Source: Pseudocercospora fijiensis CIRAD86
Lineage: Eukaryota; Ascomycota; Dothideomycetes; Mycosphaerellales; Mycosphaerellaceae
DNA length: 64,000 bases
Reading direction: 5' to 3'
Assembly: GCF_000340215.1 (NCBI RefSeq)
Contig: NW_006921534.1
Coordinates: forward strand, 5,009,847 to 5,073,846
Under the pieces are notes generated by a model. The model was given only the letters and a program-made list of their open reading frames with translations, ran no database searches and was not told where the DNA came from. This document shows, piece by piece, positions 23,776 through 34,378 of this stretch. Positions within the stretch are counted from its first letter, which is position 1, and every line of letters starts with the position of its first letter. The position numbers were made by a program, and so were the translations under genes.

Positions 23776-24294
23776 TCGACCTCCTCCCAGAGCGTTCTGT
23801 TCGTTTGTGCGGAGCTAATGCTTGCCAAGGCCAAAAGTATCGCAAGAAATAGGCCACGGCCTTTCCAAGCAGGCGAGACTGCTTTACGAGCTGGTTTGCA
23901 TTTCAAGCGTGGCGTTTAGGTTTTGAGCGGCGGCAGCATCGCGAGGTGCAAGTGCATGGGTTTTGGGATCGTGAACGGACTGGCACAGTCCACTGAAGTG
24001 GTATAGCATGAGCGAAGTGCACCAAGAACGCGCCAAATCAACGCGCTCATTGGGCAAGGAAGATAGGATAGTCAAGCCGAGAATGTAAAACGCAATCTCT
24101 AACGCTGACATGTTGCGAATAGTCCTTAATTATGGTCCACTACCATCAGCTTCAAGTTCCTAACATTTTCAACGCACAGATAAATACTCCTCCTAATCAC
24201 CAACTATATGGATTCTGAATTAACAAAACCTACATAACATCAAGTAGCATCTCAGGCGCAAAATGCAGCAGACCGTGATAAATACGCTTGAGGC
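23776..24294. other. Intergenic
   Basis: Nothing recognised; 24120-24260 is A+T-rich. Confidence 0.5.
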
Positions 24295-24612
24295 GTGGGC
24301 ACAACAGCCTCAAATGTCTTGTGGGCTTCCAAAAAGCCAAAGCTGCAGGCCGCCATCTGCTCAAATCAAATATACCGATGCGCACTCGTCAAAGACAAGG
24401 ACATCGAAATTTCCGCGATACGCCCAAGTCCAATTCCTCCAGAGCCTGGGCTCCTGCAGACTTGCCGCCAGATCCGCGACCAGCCAAGAGCGATGTACTT
24501 CCTACAAAACATGTTCGTTTTCTATGTCCGTGACTGGGATGCGACGCTCTTACTAAAATGTTCTCGGACTCCAAGACTCCAATTCAGTAATTTCGAAGTT
24601 TGGGAAAGATGA
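24295..24612 (+). pseudogene. 2EXR/F-box-like fragment
   Basis: One frame reads IYRCALVKDKDIEI, then PEPGLLQTCRQIRDQPRAMY and NMFVFYVRDWDATLLLKC. This matches the order seen in fungal 2EXR proteins (IYxYAL, then LLxTCRQIRxEA, then YxxNTF). It has no ATG: the frame opens after a TGA at 24289 with a GTG. It lacks the LPxEIRxxIY front part and stops soon after. It is most likely a truncated relic, though exons missed by eye cannot be excluded. Confidence 0.55.
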
Positions 24613-25118
24613 TGAGCGCGAAGCTTTGACAAGCTGTTATTAAGACGTAATGGCAATTCCAGCGCGAGAACGGGCAGGAAAGCAAATTGAAAACGGTTGG
24701 TGAACGCCGAGAAAATACCAAAGCGCCAAGCGCCAGCAATGCTCTTACTCGTACCATTGGTGATCCAGCCAAGATGTTGCACCCGAATGGACTCGGCCTG
24801 GATTGTGGTGAAGTCCGTAGTGGATTGCCGTCTGAGTCTGAGAGTTTGAGTCGGTTCGGAAGTTGAAGTTGAAGTTCACTAATGCCACCTTGTGCCTTCG
24901 TGTTGAGAGTACGACGATGCAGCAGTGCCTGCAGACTCGGGTAGGTACCGAACTGTGAAATTTCTGCTGCACTGAAGTGTCATGATTCACACTCGGTATC
25001 ATAGCAGGAATATGTACACATGAACACAGTATCTTTCGCTGTAGTCCCGCTCCTTTTAACGCCTTCCTTCATGCTGCTTCTTGCATGCATAGTCTTCTTC
25101 GATATCCGCCACGCCTCT
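24613..25118. other. Intergenic, 3' flank of NDUFS7
   Basis: Nothing recognised beyond a run of GAAGTT repeats at about 24857-24876. Confidence 0.5.
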
Positions 25119-25939
25119 TTACTTCCTGTACCACATCCTCGTGATCTTGGTATGTCTCATCTTCTTCTGCAGCTGGAAAATGCCATACATCAGAGCTTCT
25201 GACGTGGGCGGGCATCCTGGCACGTAAATATCCACTGGCACAATTCGGTCACATCCTCTTGTTACAGAGTATGAGTAGTGATAGTATCCGCCTCCATTCG
25301 CACATGAGCCCATTGAGATAACCCATCGTGGATCTGGCATCTGATCGTAGACCTGTCGTAGCGCGGGAGCCATTTTATTCGTAAGCGTACCGGCCACAAT
25401 CATAACATCGGATTGACGCGGTGAGGCACGGAAAATTATACCAAGTCGATCTTGGTCGTATCGCGGTGTAGATAGATGCATCATCTCGACGGCGCAGCAG
25501 GCGAGACCGAACGTCATGGGCCACAGCGAGCCTTGACGCGCCCAATTTGCTATGGAGTCCAATGTCGTGCTGCACAACTGTCAATCTGCGGCTCCCTACC
25601 ATAGTCACGTAGCCACTTACAGTGCGTATTGTACGACACTCTTGTTTCCTTCTTGGCTGGGAAGCGGGACTTCGACGTGGTCCTTTCCTGTCACGGCCTT
25701 CATGGGTGGTGGAGTGCCCGGGTTGCTTTGCACGGTGGAGCCAGTGCCCCGTACTGGCACTGACACCTCAGCGGGCTTCTTCGTAGACGACGATATCGAG
25801 ACGGCGGCGGCTTTGAAGGGAGTGATCGCGGTTATTGGCTTGGCTGGAGAGATGTCAGTATTTTTGCCTTCGGCGCGAATGGTAGGCCATTGAGCGTACC
25901 GCGCAGCGCCATTGCGGCCGTTCTCGATGTCGCAAGCAT
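25119..25939 (-). CDS. NDUFS7: NADH:ubiquinone oxidoreductase PSST/20 kDa subunit (complex I)
   Basis: Carries the terminal iron-sulphur cluster N2 that reduces quinone in the mitochondrial inner membrane. Minus-strand exons are 25900-25939, 25621-25843 and 25119-25569; 237 residues. Exon 1 encodes the start of a presequence ([13 protein letters not shown]). The second splice must use the AG after TTGTGC, restoring [20 protein letters not shown]. Motifs include the CC pair in [24 protein letters not shown] and [14 protein letters not shown], covering the N2 cysteines. The C-terminus [13 protein letters not shown] is typical. An Ala/Pro/Ser-rich linker follows the presequence. It is head to head with the Tca17-like gene, 265 bp between start codons. 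Confidence 0.95.
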
Positions 25940-26204
25940 TGTGACTGTCTGTAAGGAGAGGAGATGGTGAGACAGAGGAGGCCGTGGTGAAGAGCGAAGT
26001 GTATGCTCTTGAGGTTGCGGCAATGGATGAGGTGCGATTCGATCTATGATGGAATAATCTGACGCTGATTGGTGCTTCGGATGACAGCCGCCGAAGCATG
26101 GATCTCGCCCTCCGTTCGAACTTCGAAGCATCAACATAAACCTCGATGAGATCTCAACCTCACCTACCGTCTCGCTCCTGCTGTTCAACTGCAGACCCTT
26201 CAAA
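25940..26204. promoter_or_regulatory. Compact bidirectional promoter NDUFS7 / TRAPPC2L
   Basis: 265 bp separate the two start codons, so both transcripts must start inside this spacer. No TATA box is evident. Confidence 0.55.
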
Positions 26205-26805
26205 ATGGATCGCTCGCCCAGCATCGCAGCTATAGGCATCATTGGCCGCCACAACAATCCTCTTCACATCTCGTTATTCCCCGCGACTGGAGGTTCCTAC
26301 GAGGCTGGACGGGATAGCCTTGAGTACACCATGATGCTCAATTCCTGCCTTGACATCTTCGAAGCTCGCATGCCGGGCAAGATTGTTGGTCATGATTTCG
26401 GTCTTCTGCATGCTCTAGACGAGCGGATCGCCATGTATGGCTGGTTCTTGAACACTGGGGTCAAGCTCGTCATTGTGGTTGATATGGAAGGCCGGACAGC
26501 GCCGAACAGTGAGGCTGCAAAAACGGCAATTCTTGGCTTGAGGAACAGCGACCTGACTCCCGTAAGTGAAAGAAGAGCCACGAGAAGTTAAGTTGAGCCA
26601 ATGCTGCATTTGCTGACGTACGCAGGCTTTTCAAGCTCTTCAGACAGCTTACATTCGCCTGCTTCGAAATCCGTTCTATGTACCAGATGAACACAATCCA
26701 AAGACAGCAAGTGCACGTGGTAATCTCCAGATCGACAGCCCAAGATTTAGCAAAGATGTTGAGAGGATCGGCCAGAACTGGTACCCTGGAATTGCACAGA
26801 TGTGA
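26205..26805 (+). CDS. TCA17: TRAPP complex subunit Tca17/TRAPPC2L, sedlin-like
   Basis: Longin-fold accessory subunit of the TRAPP tethering complex acting in Golgi traffic. Exon 1 is 26205-26561 (119 codons), exon 2 is 26626-26805 after a 64-nt GTAAGT...CGCAG intron; 178 residues. The start IAAIGIIGRHNNPLHISLFP matches the TRAPPC2L opening (IAVIxKxNxPLYI). LEYTMMLNSCLDIFEARM and GLLHALDERIAMYGWFLNTG follow in the expected order, then VKLVIVVD and the C-terminal LQTAYIRLLRNPFYVPDE. It is longer than the human protein because of an extra tail (NLQIDSPRFSKDVERI). Confidence 0.9.
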
Positions 26806-27662
26806 ACGACTCTTCATGGCCACGTGCAATGACGGGCGTCTCATGCTAAAGCTACATCTTCACTATGAGAATTGTGATGCCCAAATTGCAATATCATGCT
26901 TTGTGAGCTGCAATTTGCTCGTGAATAGCGATCGAGTAAACGCATCGAACTGGTAGCGCGATGCCGTATGCGGACACAGCCGCAGCCTGTTGCTGTCAGC
27001 TGAGTTACAACAAATCGCCTGCATACGACTAACTGACCTTCATTGACACGCCAATTCCCGAAGGATTATGCACGCGATGATGGCTCGGCGCGAACCTCGC
27101 GTTTGCAAGCCAAGCCCGATGAAGTAATATTGCTCTAAAAGCTCGGACGATCATGCCTTGGAGCATAGTACTCTCACATCAAGACACCTCCTGCTTGTAG
27201 AGGCTGGCATCGCGACACGTTCCACATTCATGTACGCAATTCGAGGAGCAGCATACCTTCAATGCTACAAGAATGGCAAGATACCGAGGCGTGAGGGATA
27301 GCAAAGCTGCACGGAGGTGACTGATTGTCAACATATACGGAGTGTTGCAATTCCTTGGACCCATATCATCCAGCCAGCAAGAAACAAAAGTTGTATCTGC
27401 ACTCCTTGCCAAGACTCCATCCGGTGAGGAGGCAAGTGGACAGGCTGTGGTGGATGAGATCAATACGGACTTCAACGATGCTATTCAGTACTTGTCTTAG
27501 ACGAATGCAGTGCTGAAAGTTGGGAGTGGACTTGTATGACACACAGCGTTGGTGCGGTAATGACACCGGCGACAAGACCAAGCAAAAGCCAGAATGAATG
27601 TGGTCAAAGAGCTTGAATTTCACTTCGACGTCCATTCCTTGCTGTCTCATTATCCCCTTTCC
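26806..27662. other. Intergenic
   Basis: Minus frames at 27179-27475 and 27366-27650 are under 100 codons and show no family features. Confidence 0.45.
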
Positions 27663-28016
27663 TCACCACTTCCTCTCACACCACCAAGCCTTTCTCACAT
27701 AAAGCCATACCACCCATCCAGTAACAGCCACGGCCCAAATCACAACAACAAATAACAGGTAACGTTCACATAGTGGTTCACGTCTTCTTGCAGGAGGACG
27801 CTGAGGATTGTACTGCGGTGGAGGAGGTAAATTCGCGTTGTCCTGAAGCAGACCCGTAGTAGAGTGAACGCTTCGCGGTGTGTCCGGCGCGCTGAAGGCT
27901 GTAGGACTGCGCAGCTCTTGACCTGGGTACGGGGATGAGGGCTGAGCTGGTCGGGATACTGAGAAGGATCTTGGAGGCGATCGCTTTTTGCCGAGGGATG
28001 TGATTCTGTTGAGCAT
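27663..28016 (-). CDS. Small single-pass membrane protein, unknown
   Basis: 117 residues from ATG 28016 (MLNRITSLGKKRSPPRSF). The first two thirds are Ser/Pro/Arg-rich and likely disordered, with a proline run (NLPPPPQYNPQRPP). Near the C-terminus RYLLFVVVIWAVAVTGWVVW is a clear membrane helix, followed by LYVRKAWWCERKW. The layout suggests a tail-anchored or type II membrane protein with the disordered part in the cytosol. No family was recognised. The frame is open further upstream to 28244, but that part lacks protein-like composition. Confidence 0.5.
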   Translation of the reverse strand: MLNRITSLGKKRSPPRSFSVSRPAQPSSPYPGQELRSPTAFSAPDTPRSVHSTTGLLQDNANLPPPPQYNPQRPPARRREPLCERYLLFVVVIWAVAVTGWVVWLYVRKAWWCERKW

Positions 28017-29597
28017 GTGGTGGGAAGTGCTTGTGGTTCTTTGAACGTGGCAAGTGGAGGGGGAAAAGGGAGGTTGATATGTGTTGTTGTGTTTGCTTTG
28101 GCGAGAAGGACATTTGTGTGCGAAGACAGGAGGGGATTCTTGAACTGTGTGGCGTGGATAAGGGAGAAGAAATATGAGCAGGAAGACGGTGAGACGTGAG
28201 GAAAGTGGATTGGATTGTAATCTCCTTGCATTTGGCAAGAACACAACAACGCCATGTCCTAAGAGGTAGCTGGCCGAGTTCCAGTACCAGTTCAGATGCA
28301 GTATCGCGGAAAACGCTCAGCCAAAATCATCGTCTTTCGACGTGGGGTATATCCTTCCAACTCCTCGCGAAAAAAGCAGTGTCACTCCTGCCAGCAGCAA
28401 GGCGACTTGCCTCACTGGATCGATTCATGATGTCATGTCGTAGGTTTTGTAACGCGCCCCGTCCTTCGCGCGTTACCGTCGGCCTCACCAACTCAACTTC
28501 TTGTGAGATATGGCCGTCCGCCTAGATGGTTAGTAGACCCACTGCTTGACCACGAGCAAGCTTCCTTCCTCGATCTCCCTCCAGCAGCTGTCCACTCCGC
28601 AACCACCCGTCACCTATGCCTATGTCTACTGCACATCTCCTTCCCTTCCAATCCATGTCCCAGAACCCATCTCCAACAAGCTTGAACACGAGCAAGCAAT
28701 CCATCAAAATCCCAACCCATCCAAACCCATGCCTGCAAAGTTTCCCACATTCATTTCCTCCACGATTCTCAATCATGGCCCTTCGTTGCCCATGAGAGCA
28801 CATTCCACATGATATGTGGTTCCTTCCGCGATCAGTGTGGCGCAAGATGGCAGCCGATCCACTTCGCTGTCGAAGTCTGTCAAGAATCCGAGCCATGGCA
28901 AACAAGGGATGCTCTGGTCTAACATGACTCGGTTCTGATTGTTGGCTCAGGTCAAGCTGGATCTGAGATGAGATCCACGGCAAGCAGGGTAGTGAAGAAG
29001 CGCCCTCCGGCATGAGTGAGGATTGGCTCATGGCTTGGCTCGAGTTCACTTCCTGCCTTTCGTTGACTCTGATTTTGTTGTGTCCTCAGGTCAAGCTGGA
29101 TCTGAAGTATGATCCATGGCAGGTGTGTCGTGGTGAAGAAGCGCCCTCCGGCATGAGTGAGATTGGCTCATGGCTTGGCTCGACTTCACTTCCTGCCGTT
29201 CTTTGATTCTGATTTTGGTTGTGGGTCCAGATCGTAATGGTTTCGATCTGAGCAGCTTACCGGGCTTCGCGACGAGGAAGCCTCACTCGCCGGTGTCGGT
29301 GCTGCGATCTAGGTGTGCGTGTGCCTTCTTCTCGTCTCGAGGCCATTGCACTTTACATGAGAGGCAAGCTGCAGATGTGATACGCTTTACCGAGTTCATG
29401 CAGCGGAGTCATGCGTTAGAGGTGGAGAGGCAGGCAGCTTTTCCTGTTCATCTCGTCTCAGATCCGCACTCCGCAAATGTTTGGTCTGACTTTCATGAGC
29501 GTAGTCAGAGCCTGATCGTAGAGTTGCTGTGACCTGCAACTCGAAGCTGGGCTGTTGAAAAGCACCCCTCGGAAATGCCATGTGGGTGCTTTTCAGT
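28017..29597. other. Intergenic with a 139-bp tandem duplication
   Basis: No convincing gene. Frames up to 175 codons on the minus strand (28522-29049) run partly through the duplicated segment and have no family resemblance. Confidence 0.45.
28946..29223. repeat. Two tandem copies of a 139-bp unit
   Basis: GTCAAGCTGGATCTGA begins at 28951 and again at 29090. GAAGAAGCGCCCTCCGGCAT and GGCTCATGGCTTGGCTCGA recur at the same spacing. The copies differ by several substitutions and small indels, so the duplication is not very recent. Confidence 0.85.
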
Positions 29598-31358
29598 TCA
29601 GCTGGATCCGGCGTTACCATCCCAGTCGATAAATTCATCGAATATGGACGAAGAGCTCTGAAAAGCGTCTTCTTCGGCTCCAATATCCATGAACATTGGG
29701 GTTGGGAATTCAGTCACCGAGGCAGGCGGCGTCTGTTCAAGTGTCTTATCGCCTCCAAACTCTTGGGCCTCTCTTGGCTCCGGAGACGTGACTTGAGCCG
29801 CTTGGGAAGGCTGTGGCTGCGGAGGCATTGCAAATTGTTCCATCGCCGAGCCATCAAGAGCAAGTCCTTCGAGAGCATCCGGAATTCCGAAGCTTTCTGC
29901 AAGCTCTGCAAAGTTGTTTTGGAATTCATCATCCCAGGACATCCATGCCGCCTCCTCAACCAGGTTTTGGTTGTCCTGTTCCACTCCCGCATGAGCAGTG
30001 GTGCTCATATCGACAGCAGGGAACTGAGCTCCCTGGTCTGGCAGCTGCGCCTGATATGCCAGCAGTTCAGCGTCGGTGAGTGGGGCGATCTCGTCCACTT
30101 CGTCAAATCCCTGAGGTGGATAGGGCAGGAAAGTCTGAGAGTTGAATGGTGCTCCCTGGTCCATATCTGACAGTGGAGTCTGCCAGTCTTGCGGCGGGAA
30201 ATCCATCCCGGCATTACCTGCATACACCTGAGGCACTCCGAGGTTGATACAGCCGGGTGGGGCCGCGAAGTCGAGTGACTCTTGATCCATGCTAGCGGAC
30301 GGGAGAGTCATCGCAGCTGGATCAGCCTGACCCATATCAGGCTGCGGAGCCTGCATTTGCTGTGTCGGAATCAGCATCGCGGCTTGATAAGGCTGAGCCG
30401 CTCCAGAATTGACAGGAGCATTTGGGGCCATATAGTTAAAGGGCTCTGCTTGGTCCCAACCTGGCTGTGAATGCCCTAAGAACTGCATCATTCTCTGCGA
30501 ATGTTCATCATAGCGGTTCGCCTGAGAAGCTCCGAAGTTGGCATGGGCATTCGGAGCCGCGGTATTGAATGTCGCCGCTTGGCTTCCAATAGCCTGTTGG
30601 AGCTGCACCTGCTGTGCTGGGTGGTTGACGGCGGCTGGTACGGGTTGGCTCACCTGGGGCACTCCGACATTGGCAGGAGGATTTGGAGCCGCGACAGCGA
30701 ATGAAATCGCCTGACTCCCAATGGGCTGTGGAGGCGGCTGCTGCTGTGGAAGCTGCTGCTGGACAGGGAAGTACTGCGCGAGCGGTGACTGCTGTGGATT
30801 GTGGATCAAATAAGTTTCCACAGCTTCCAAGAACTGAAGACCTCCGTCGCGATGTTGCATGGCCTTTTGGCTCAGAAAATGGTGCGTGTTCTTAACTCCC
30901 TGTGGACCGTTATCCGTGTACTCGCTATAATGCGGTATCGGTGAGATCTGTGGCACAGTTACGACTGCAGAGACGCCAGTGCCACTCTCGTCATAATCCT
31001 TTTTCACTTCGAATTTGACGTGCATGCCCAGGAGTCTCAGAAGCTCCTGATTCGTCCTGTTGTGAACATGCATGATGGCAAGTTTGGGCAACTTTGGAAA
31101 ATCTGGCCTCGTTTTCGAAGCCAGATCGAACAGCGGCTTGGTCAATGTTGTGAAGAGCTGTCGAGGAACGTTGTTTTTGTAGTTCTTTGCCTGCTGGCGA
31201 TGATTCTTCACTTGTTCCTTTTTGTTCAACGCTTTCAGTGTTTGACAGAAGAAGTAGAAGGTGTTATTTTGGAGGAGGAGAGCTGGACCTGTGGCCAGGC
31301 TTGTCCCGCTATTCAGTCCGGCATCTTGCCAGATCTGCTCGGTGATTGGAAGAGTCAT
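29598..31358 (-). CDS. Gln/Pro/Ala-rich protein with degenerate internal repeats, unknown
   Basis: 586 residues from ATG 31358 (MTLPITEQIWQDAGL). Residues 1-190 look globular, with a basic segment (KKEQVKNHRQQAKNYKNN). The middle is Gln/Pro-rich (QQQLPQQQPPPQP). About five degenerate repeats of roughly 40-55 residues follow, with cores such as IGSQAISFAVAAPNPPANVG, IGSQAATFNTAAPNAHANFG and WDQAEPFNYMAPNAPVNSG. The last third is acidic (FDEVDEIAPLTDAELLAY; final segment SSSSIFDEFIDWDGNAGSS). Such an acidic, aromatic-dotted tail behind a Q-rich region recalls transcription activators. No DNA-binding domain was recognised, so a nuclear role is speculation. One exon. The 138-bp minisatellite starts about 155 bp upstream of its start codon. 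Confidence 0.75.
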   Translation of the reverse strand: MTLPITEQIWQDAGLNSGTSLATGPALLLQNNTFYFFCQTLKALNKKEQVKNHRQQAKNYKNNVPRQLFTTLTKPLFDLASKTRPDFPKLPKLAIMHVHNRTNQELLRLLGMHVKFEVKKDYDESGTGVSAVVTVPQISPIPHYSEYTDNGPQGVKNTHHFLSQKAMQHRDGGLQFLEAVETYLIHNPQQSPLAQYFPVQQQLPQQQPPPQPIGSQAISFAVAAPNPPANVGVPQVSQPVPAAVNHPAQQVQLQQAIGSQAATFNTAAPNAHANFGASQANRYDEHSQRMMQFLGHSQPGWDQAEPFNYMAPNAPVNSGAAQPYQAAMLIPTQQMQAPQPDMGQADPAAMTLPSASMDQESLDFAAPPGCINLGVPQVYAGNAGMDFPPQDWQTPLSDMDQGAPFNSQTFLPYPPQGFDEVDEIAPLTDAELLAYQAQLPDQGAQFPAVDMSTTAHAGVEQDNQNLVEEAAWMSWDDEFQNNFAELAESFGIPDALEGLALDGSAMEQFAMPPQPQPSQAAQVTSPEPREAQEFGGDKTLEQTPPASVTEFPTPMFMDIGAEEDAFQSSSSIFDEFIDWDGNAGSS

Positions 31359-31513
31359 TTTGACTCTCAAGAATCTCAGACGTTTGATATGTCTGGATTT
31401 GAAGCAGGTAGCACTGGCGTATCTATGAGCAGAGATATTCTTGCTCGATACTGTGCCTTGTCTTCGACGTTGCTGTGTTCACGTCAAGTGTTGGAGAGGC
31501 AGTTGAACACCTA

Positions 31514-31985
31514 GCTTTTCGCTGCTACTTAGGAGGCGCTGCAAAGCGGCTTTCCTTCGCAAAGGGCTGTTGTATTGGCGCCAGTGAGGTTCGTCTGCGC
31601 TCTCAAAAGTCTGCGTGGCTCTTGACGAGTTGCAGAAGCACTGGAGCACCTTTGTCTTCGCTGCTACTCGGAGGCGCTGCAAAGCGGCTTTCCTTCGCAG
31701 AGGGCTGTTGTATTGGCGTCAGTGAGGTTTGTCTGCGCTCTCAAAAGTCTGCGTGGCTCTTGACGAGTTGCAGAAGCACTGGAGCACCTTTGTCTTCGCT
31801 GCTACTCGGAGGCGCTGCAAAGCGGCTTTCCTTCGCAGAGGGCTGTTGTATTGGTGTCAGTGAGGTTTGTCTGCGCTCTCAAAAGTCTGCGTGGCTCTTG
31901 ACGAGTTGCAGAAGCACTGGAGCACCTTTGTCTTCGCTGCTACTCGGAGGCGCTGCACAGCGGCTTTCCTTCGCAGGAGACGAGT
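31514..31985. repeat. 138-bp minisatellite, about 3.4 near-identical copies
   Basis: GGAGGCGCTGCA occurs at 31532, 31670, 31808 and 31946, exactly 138 bp apart. Copies 2 and 3 are nearly identical; copy 1 differs at several bases and copy 4 is cut off after about 40 bases. 138 is a multiple of three, so the plus strand keeps one open frame through the array with a 46-residue period (AKRLSFAEGCCIGVSEVCLR and so on). That frame has no ATG. Confidence 0.93.
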
Positions 31986-34378
31986 GACGGTGACAGTGAG
32001 GTTGGAAAGGTTTTCAGTGTGATTGCTATGCTCTTGTGAGTGTTCACTTCTGTATCAGCTAGTTCACGTTGTGTGTGGCAGACTGTCTGATGGTGTGGTA
32101 TGAAGTGAAGAGAGAATGACCAGAGCGTGATTTTTGCAGTATTATTTGTACTCAACGGCAGGTGAAGGATTTTGCTGTGGGAAATTGATGCTGCCAATAG
32201 AACGACGTTCAATAAGCTGTGGAGGAAACAGTGACAAGGCTGTTGTGCGGGCCCGGCTTGACCATCGCAGCCTCGTTGGCGACAACGATGCCTTCACAGC
32301 GTGAAAGACTGTCAACATGGGTATGAGCAGATAGCCACGATCTTCCTCTGCGTTCTCATATCAATCTCGTCTCGGATAGGTCGACATGGCGTTGTCGGCG
32401 GCGTTGCGAAGGAGAGCGGGGGGTATGGAAGAAGGCTTCGACTATGATTATGCTTTCTGGGCGGACCAAGGTTGCAACTTGCGTCGACAAGCTTGCTGAG
32501 GGCAAAGACAGTACGAACATCGCCCAATATCGGTATGAGGAGATAGACCAGAGCGAGGAGATGCTCATCCGCTTCGAATCGTCTCAAATGACCAGCATTC
32601 GGCGTAGTTGTGGCATTTGAAGGCTGTGACAGGGGTCAGTGGAGACACAAAGCTCCGCGTTTTTGCGCCACTCCCGGGCGACGTGGAGCCGCATTGAATG
32701 TATTACTGCTGAGGTAAGGCAAGATAGATGCGGTGCCTGGGATGTCTCTCGGCCGGCTGAGCGAGAGCCTCACATGATCTCAGGTGCCGACGTTCGTGTG
32801 CAGGCGTGATTGCATCCGAGAGGCACGACGGGACCTTCTTCCTCCACGAACTCGAACACAACAACAGCCCTCACAGCAGCGAGGCCGCATTGCTCTACCA
32901 CGAGGCAGCAATGCTCTATCTGGGTCTCAGGTGGACTTTCGTGACTGAGCAACAGCAGCAACAGCAAGAATGCAGCTGCTTCCTTCACGTGGGAAGCCAT
33001 TGCTCCGAGGCTGTCTGTGAGCGGCAGTGGCGCGTACGATACAGCACTGACATGGCAAACAGCAACAATGCGCGGCAAAGATGTCACTTTTCCGCGCGCG
33101 CATTGTGCAGTGGCAACAACGGTCAGGATGATCTTCACGCAACAAAGCACACCGATTCGGCTTGCACTTCGGGCACAGAATGCTTTTGGCATAGACTGCT
33201 TTGGCACATTCAAAACTCACGCTTCGACGAAGGCTAACCCTACACATAACAGATGTTGCATGGCTAGGGAAGCGATCTGCCGGGCGGAACTTCCTCACGT
33301 TGCCGGGACGATCAGACATACCAAGCCTAGCCGTTTGCATGCCGCCGCCGCTGTGGACAGCTCCGAGATGAGATGCAGGCCAGCACAGCACAGCACAGCA
33401 CAGGACAAGGTAGCGTGCGGATTTTGACTGCGGCGTGTCCTCCGGCGACGGTACGAGTTGACAGGACCAGTAAGAGGTGGCCGAAAGCAGCGACTGTCCA
33501 TGTAGTCGCCGAGATGCTCTGCAGGTGTGACTCTTTGGCGCAAGATCATACGGAGGCTGTGTGTGGACAAAAGCTCCAACGTCGATCAGTGATTTGGGCG
33601 CAGTAACCATCAGAGAAGAGCTTGGTCACATGCGCAGTCAAACGGCACGACTCCGCTGAGGCGAATCGCGAGAAGCGCGGCTCGGTCACGGTCGTCATGT
33701 CTCCGATGTTCCCGCGCGAAAGACTGCCATTGCATCAATTCCCACTGAGACATGTCATGGCCTCCGGTGAAGCATGTTCTGAGATGAGCGCGCGCAAGGC
33801 TGGAAGGCACGCCTGAGGGATGTCGTCCAGACCGAGATGCATGTTGCGTTGCGAGACGTCCAAGACCTCCGACCAGAAGCAGATGATTGCCCCTCTCATC
33901 GCGCTCTGCATTCTTGCTGTGTGTCCATGTTGTTCCTGCCACATCTGGACGGACGGATTACGTCACCATCGCGTGTGAACATGTGAAAGCACCACGCAGG
34001 TGAAGGCGCGTGGAGCAAGCACCATCCGCAATCCATCTTCATCAGCCTCGATCAGCACATGCCACGCCACGCCATCGACCAAGCGTCCCTCGCCTCGCCT
34101 TCACTCACGCCGGACGAGCACAAGACGCGTTCGCATGTGGTCGAATTAGACCCCTGCACGCGAGCCGCATTAGCGCCTTCGGCTGATCGGCAACACATCC
34201 GCCAACATCTCGGCCGCCACTGCCAGTTCTTCCAACAGTGCTGACCGAAAACATCGACCTTCTTCCCAAGCGCCCTCCGCTCCACCTTCTCCACCGCGTT
34301 TTCGGCCAGGGCACAGCTATCAGCTTTTCAGGTCGCGCCTGCAGTTCATCGGCCTTCGTCGCGGGGAAAAGCGTCACA
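31986..34378. other. Intergenic, 2.4 kb
   Basis: No convincing gene. Overlapping frames at 32806-33610 on both strands owe their length to G+C-rich sequence and microsatellites. The last few hundred bases are the LST8 leader. Confidence 0.5.
33381..33403. repeat. CAGCA pentanucleotide microsatellite
   Basis: Four perfect CAGCA copies plus CAG. Confidence 0.9.

Noticed and set aside
31475..31987. 170-residue protein from the minisatellite
   Set aside because: No ATG; opens with GTG, and the frame stays open only because the unit length is a multiple of three.
32927..33610. 227-codon minus-strand frame
   Set aside because: Cys/His/Arg-rich shadow-like composition over a microsatellite; no family trait.
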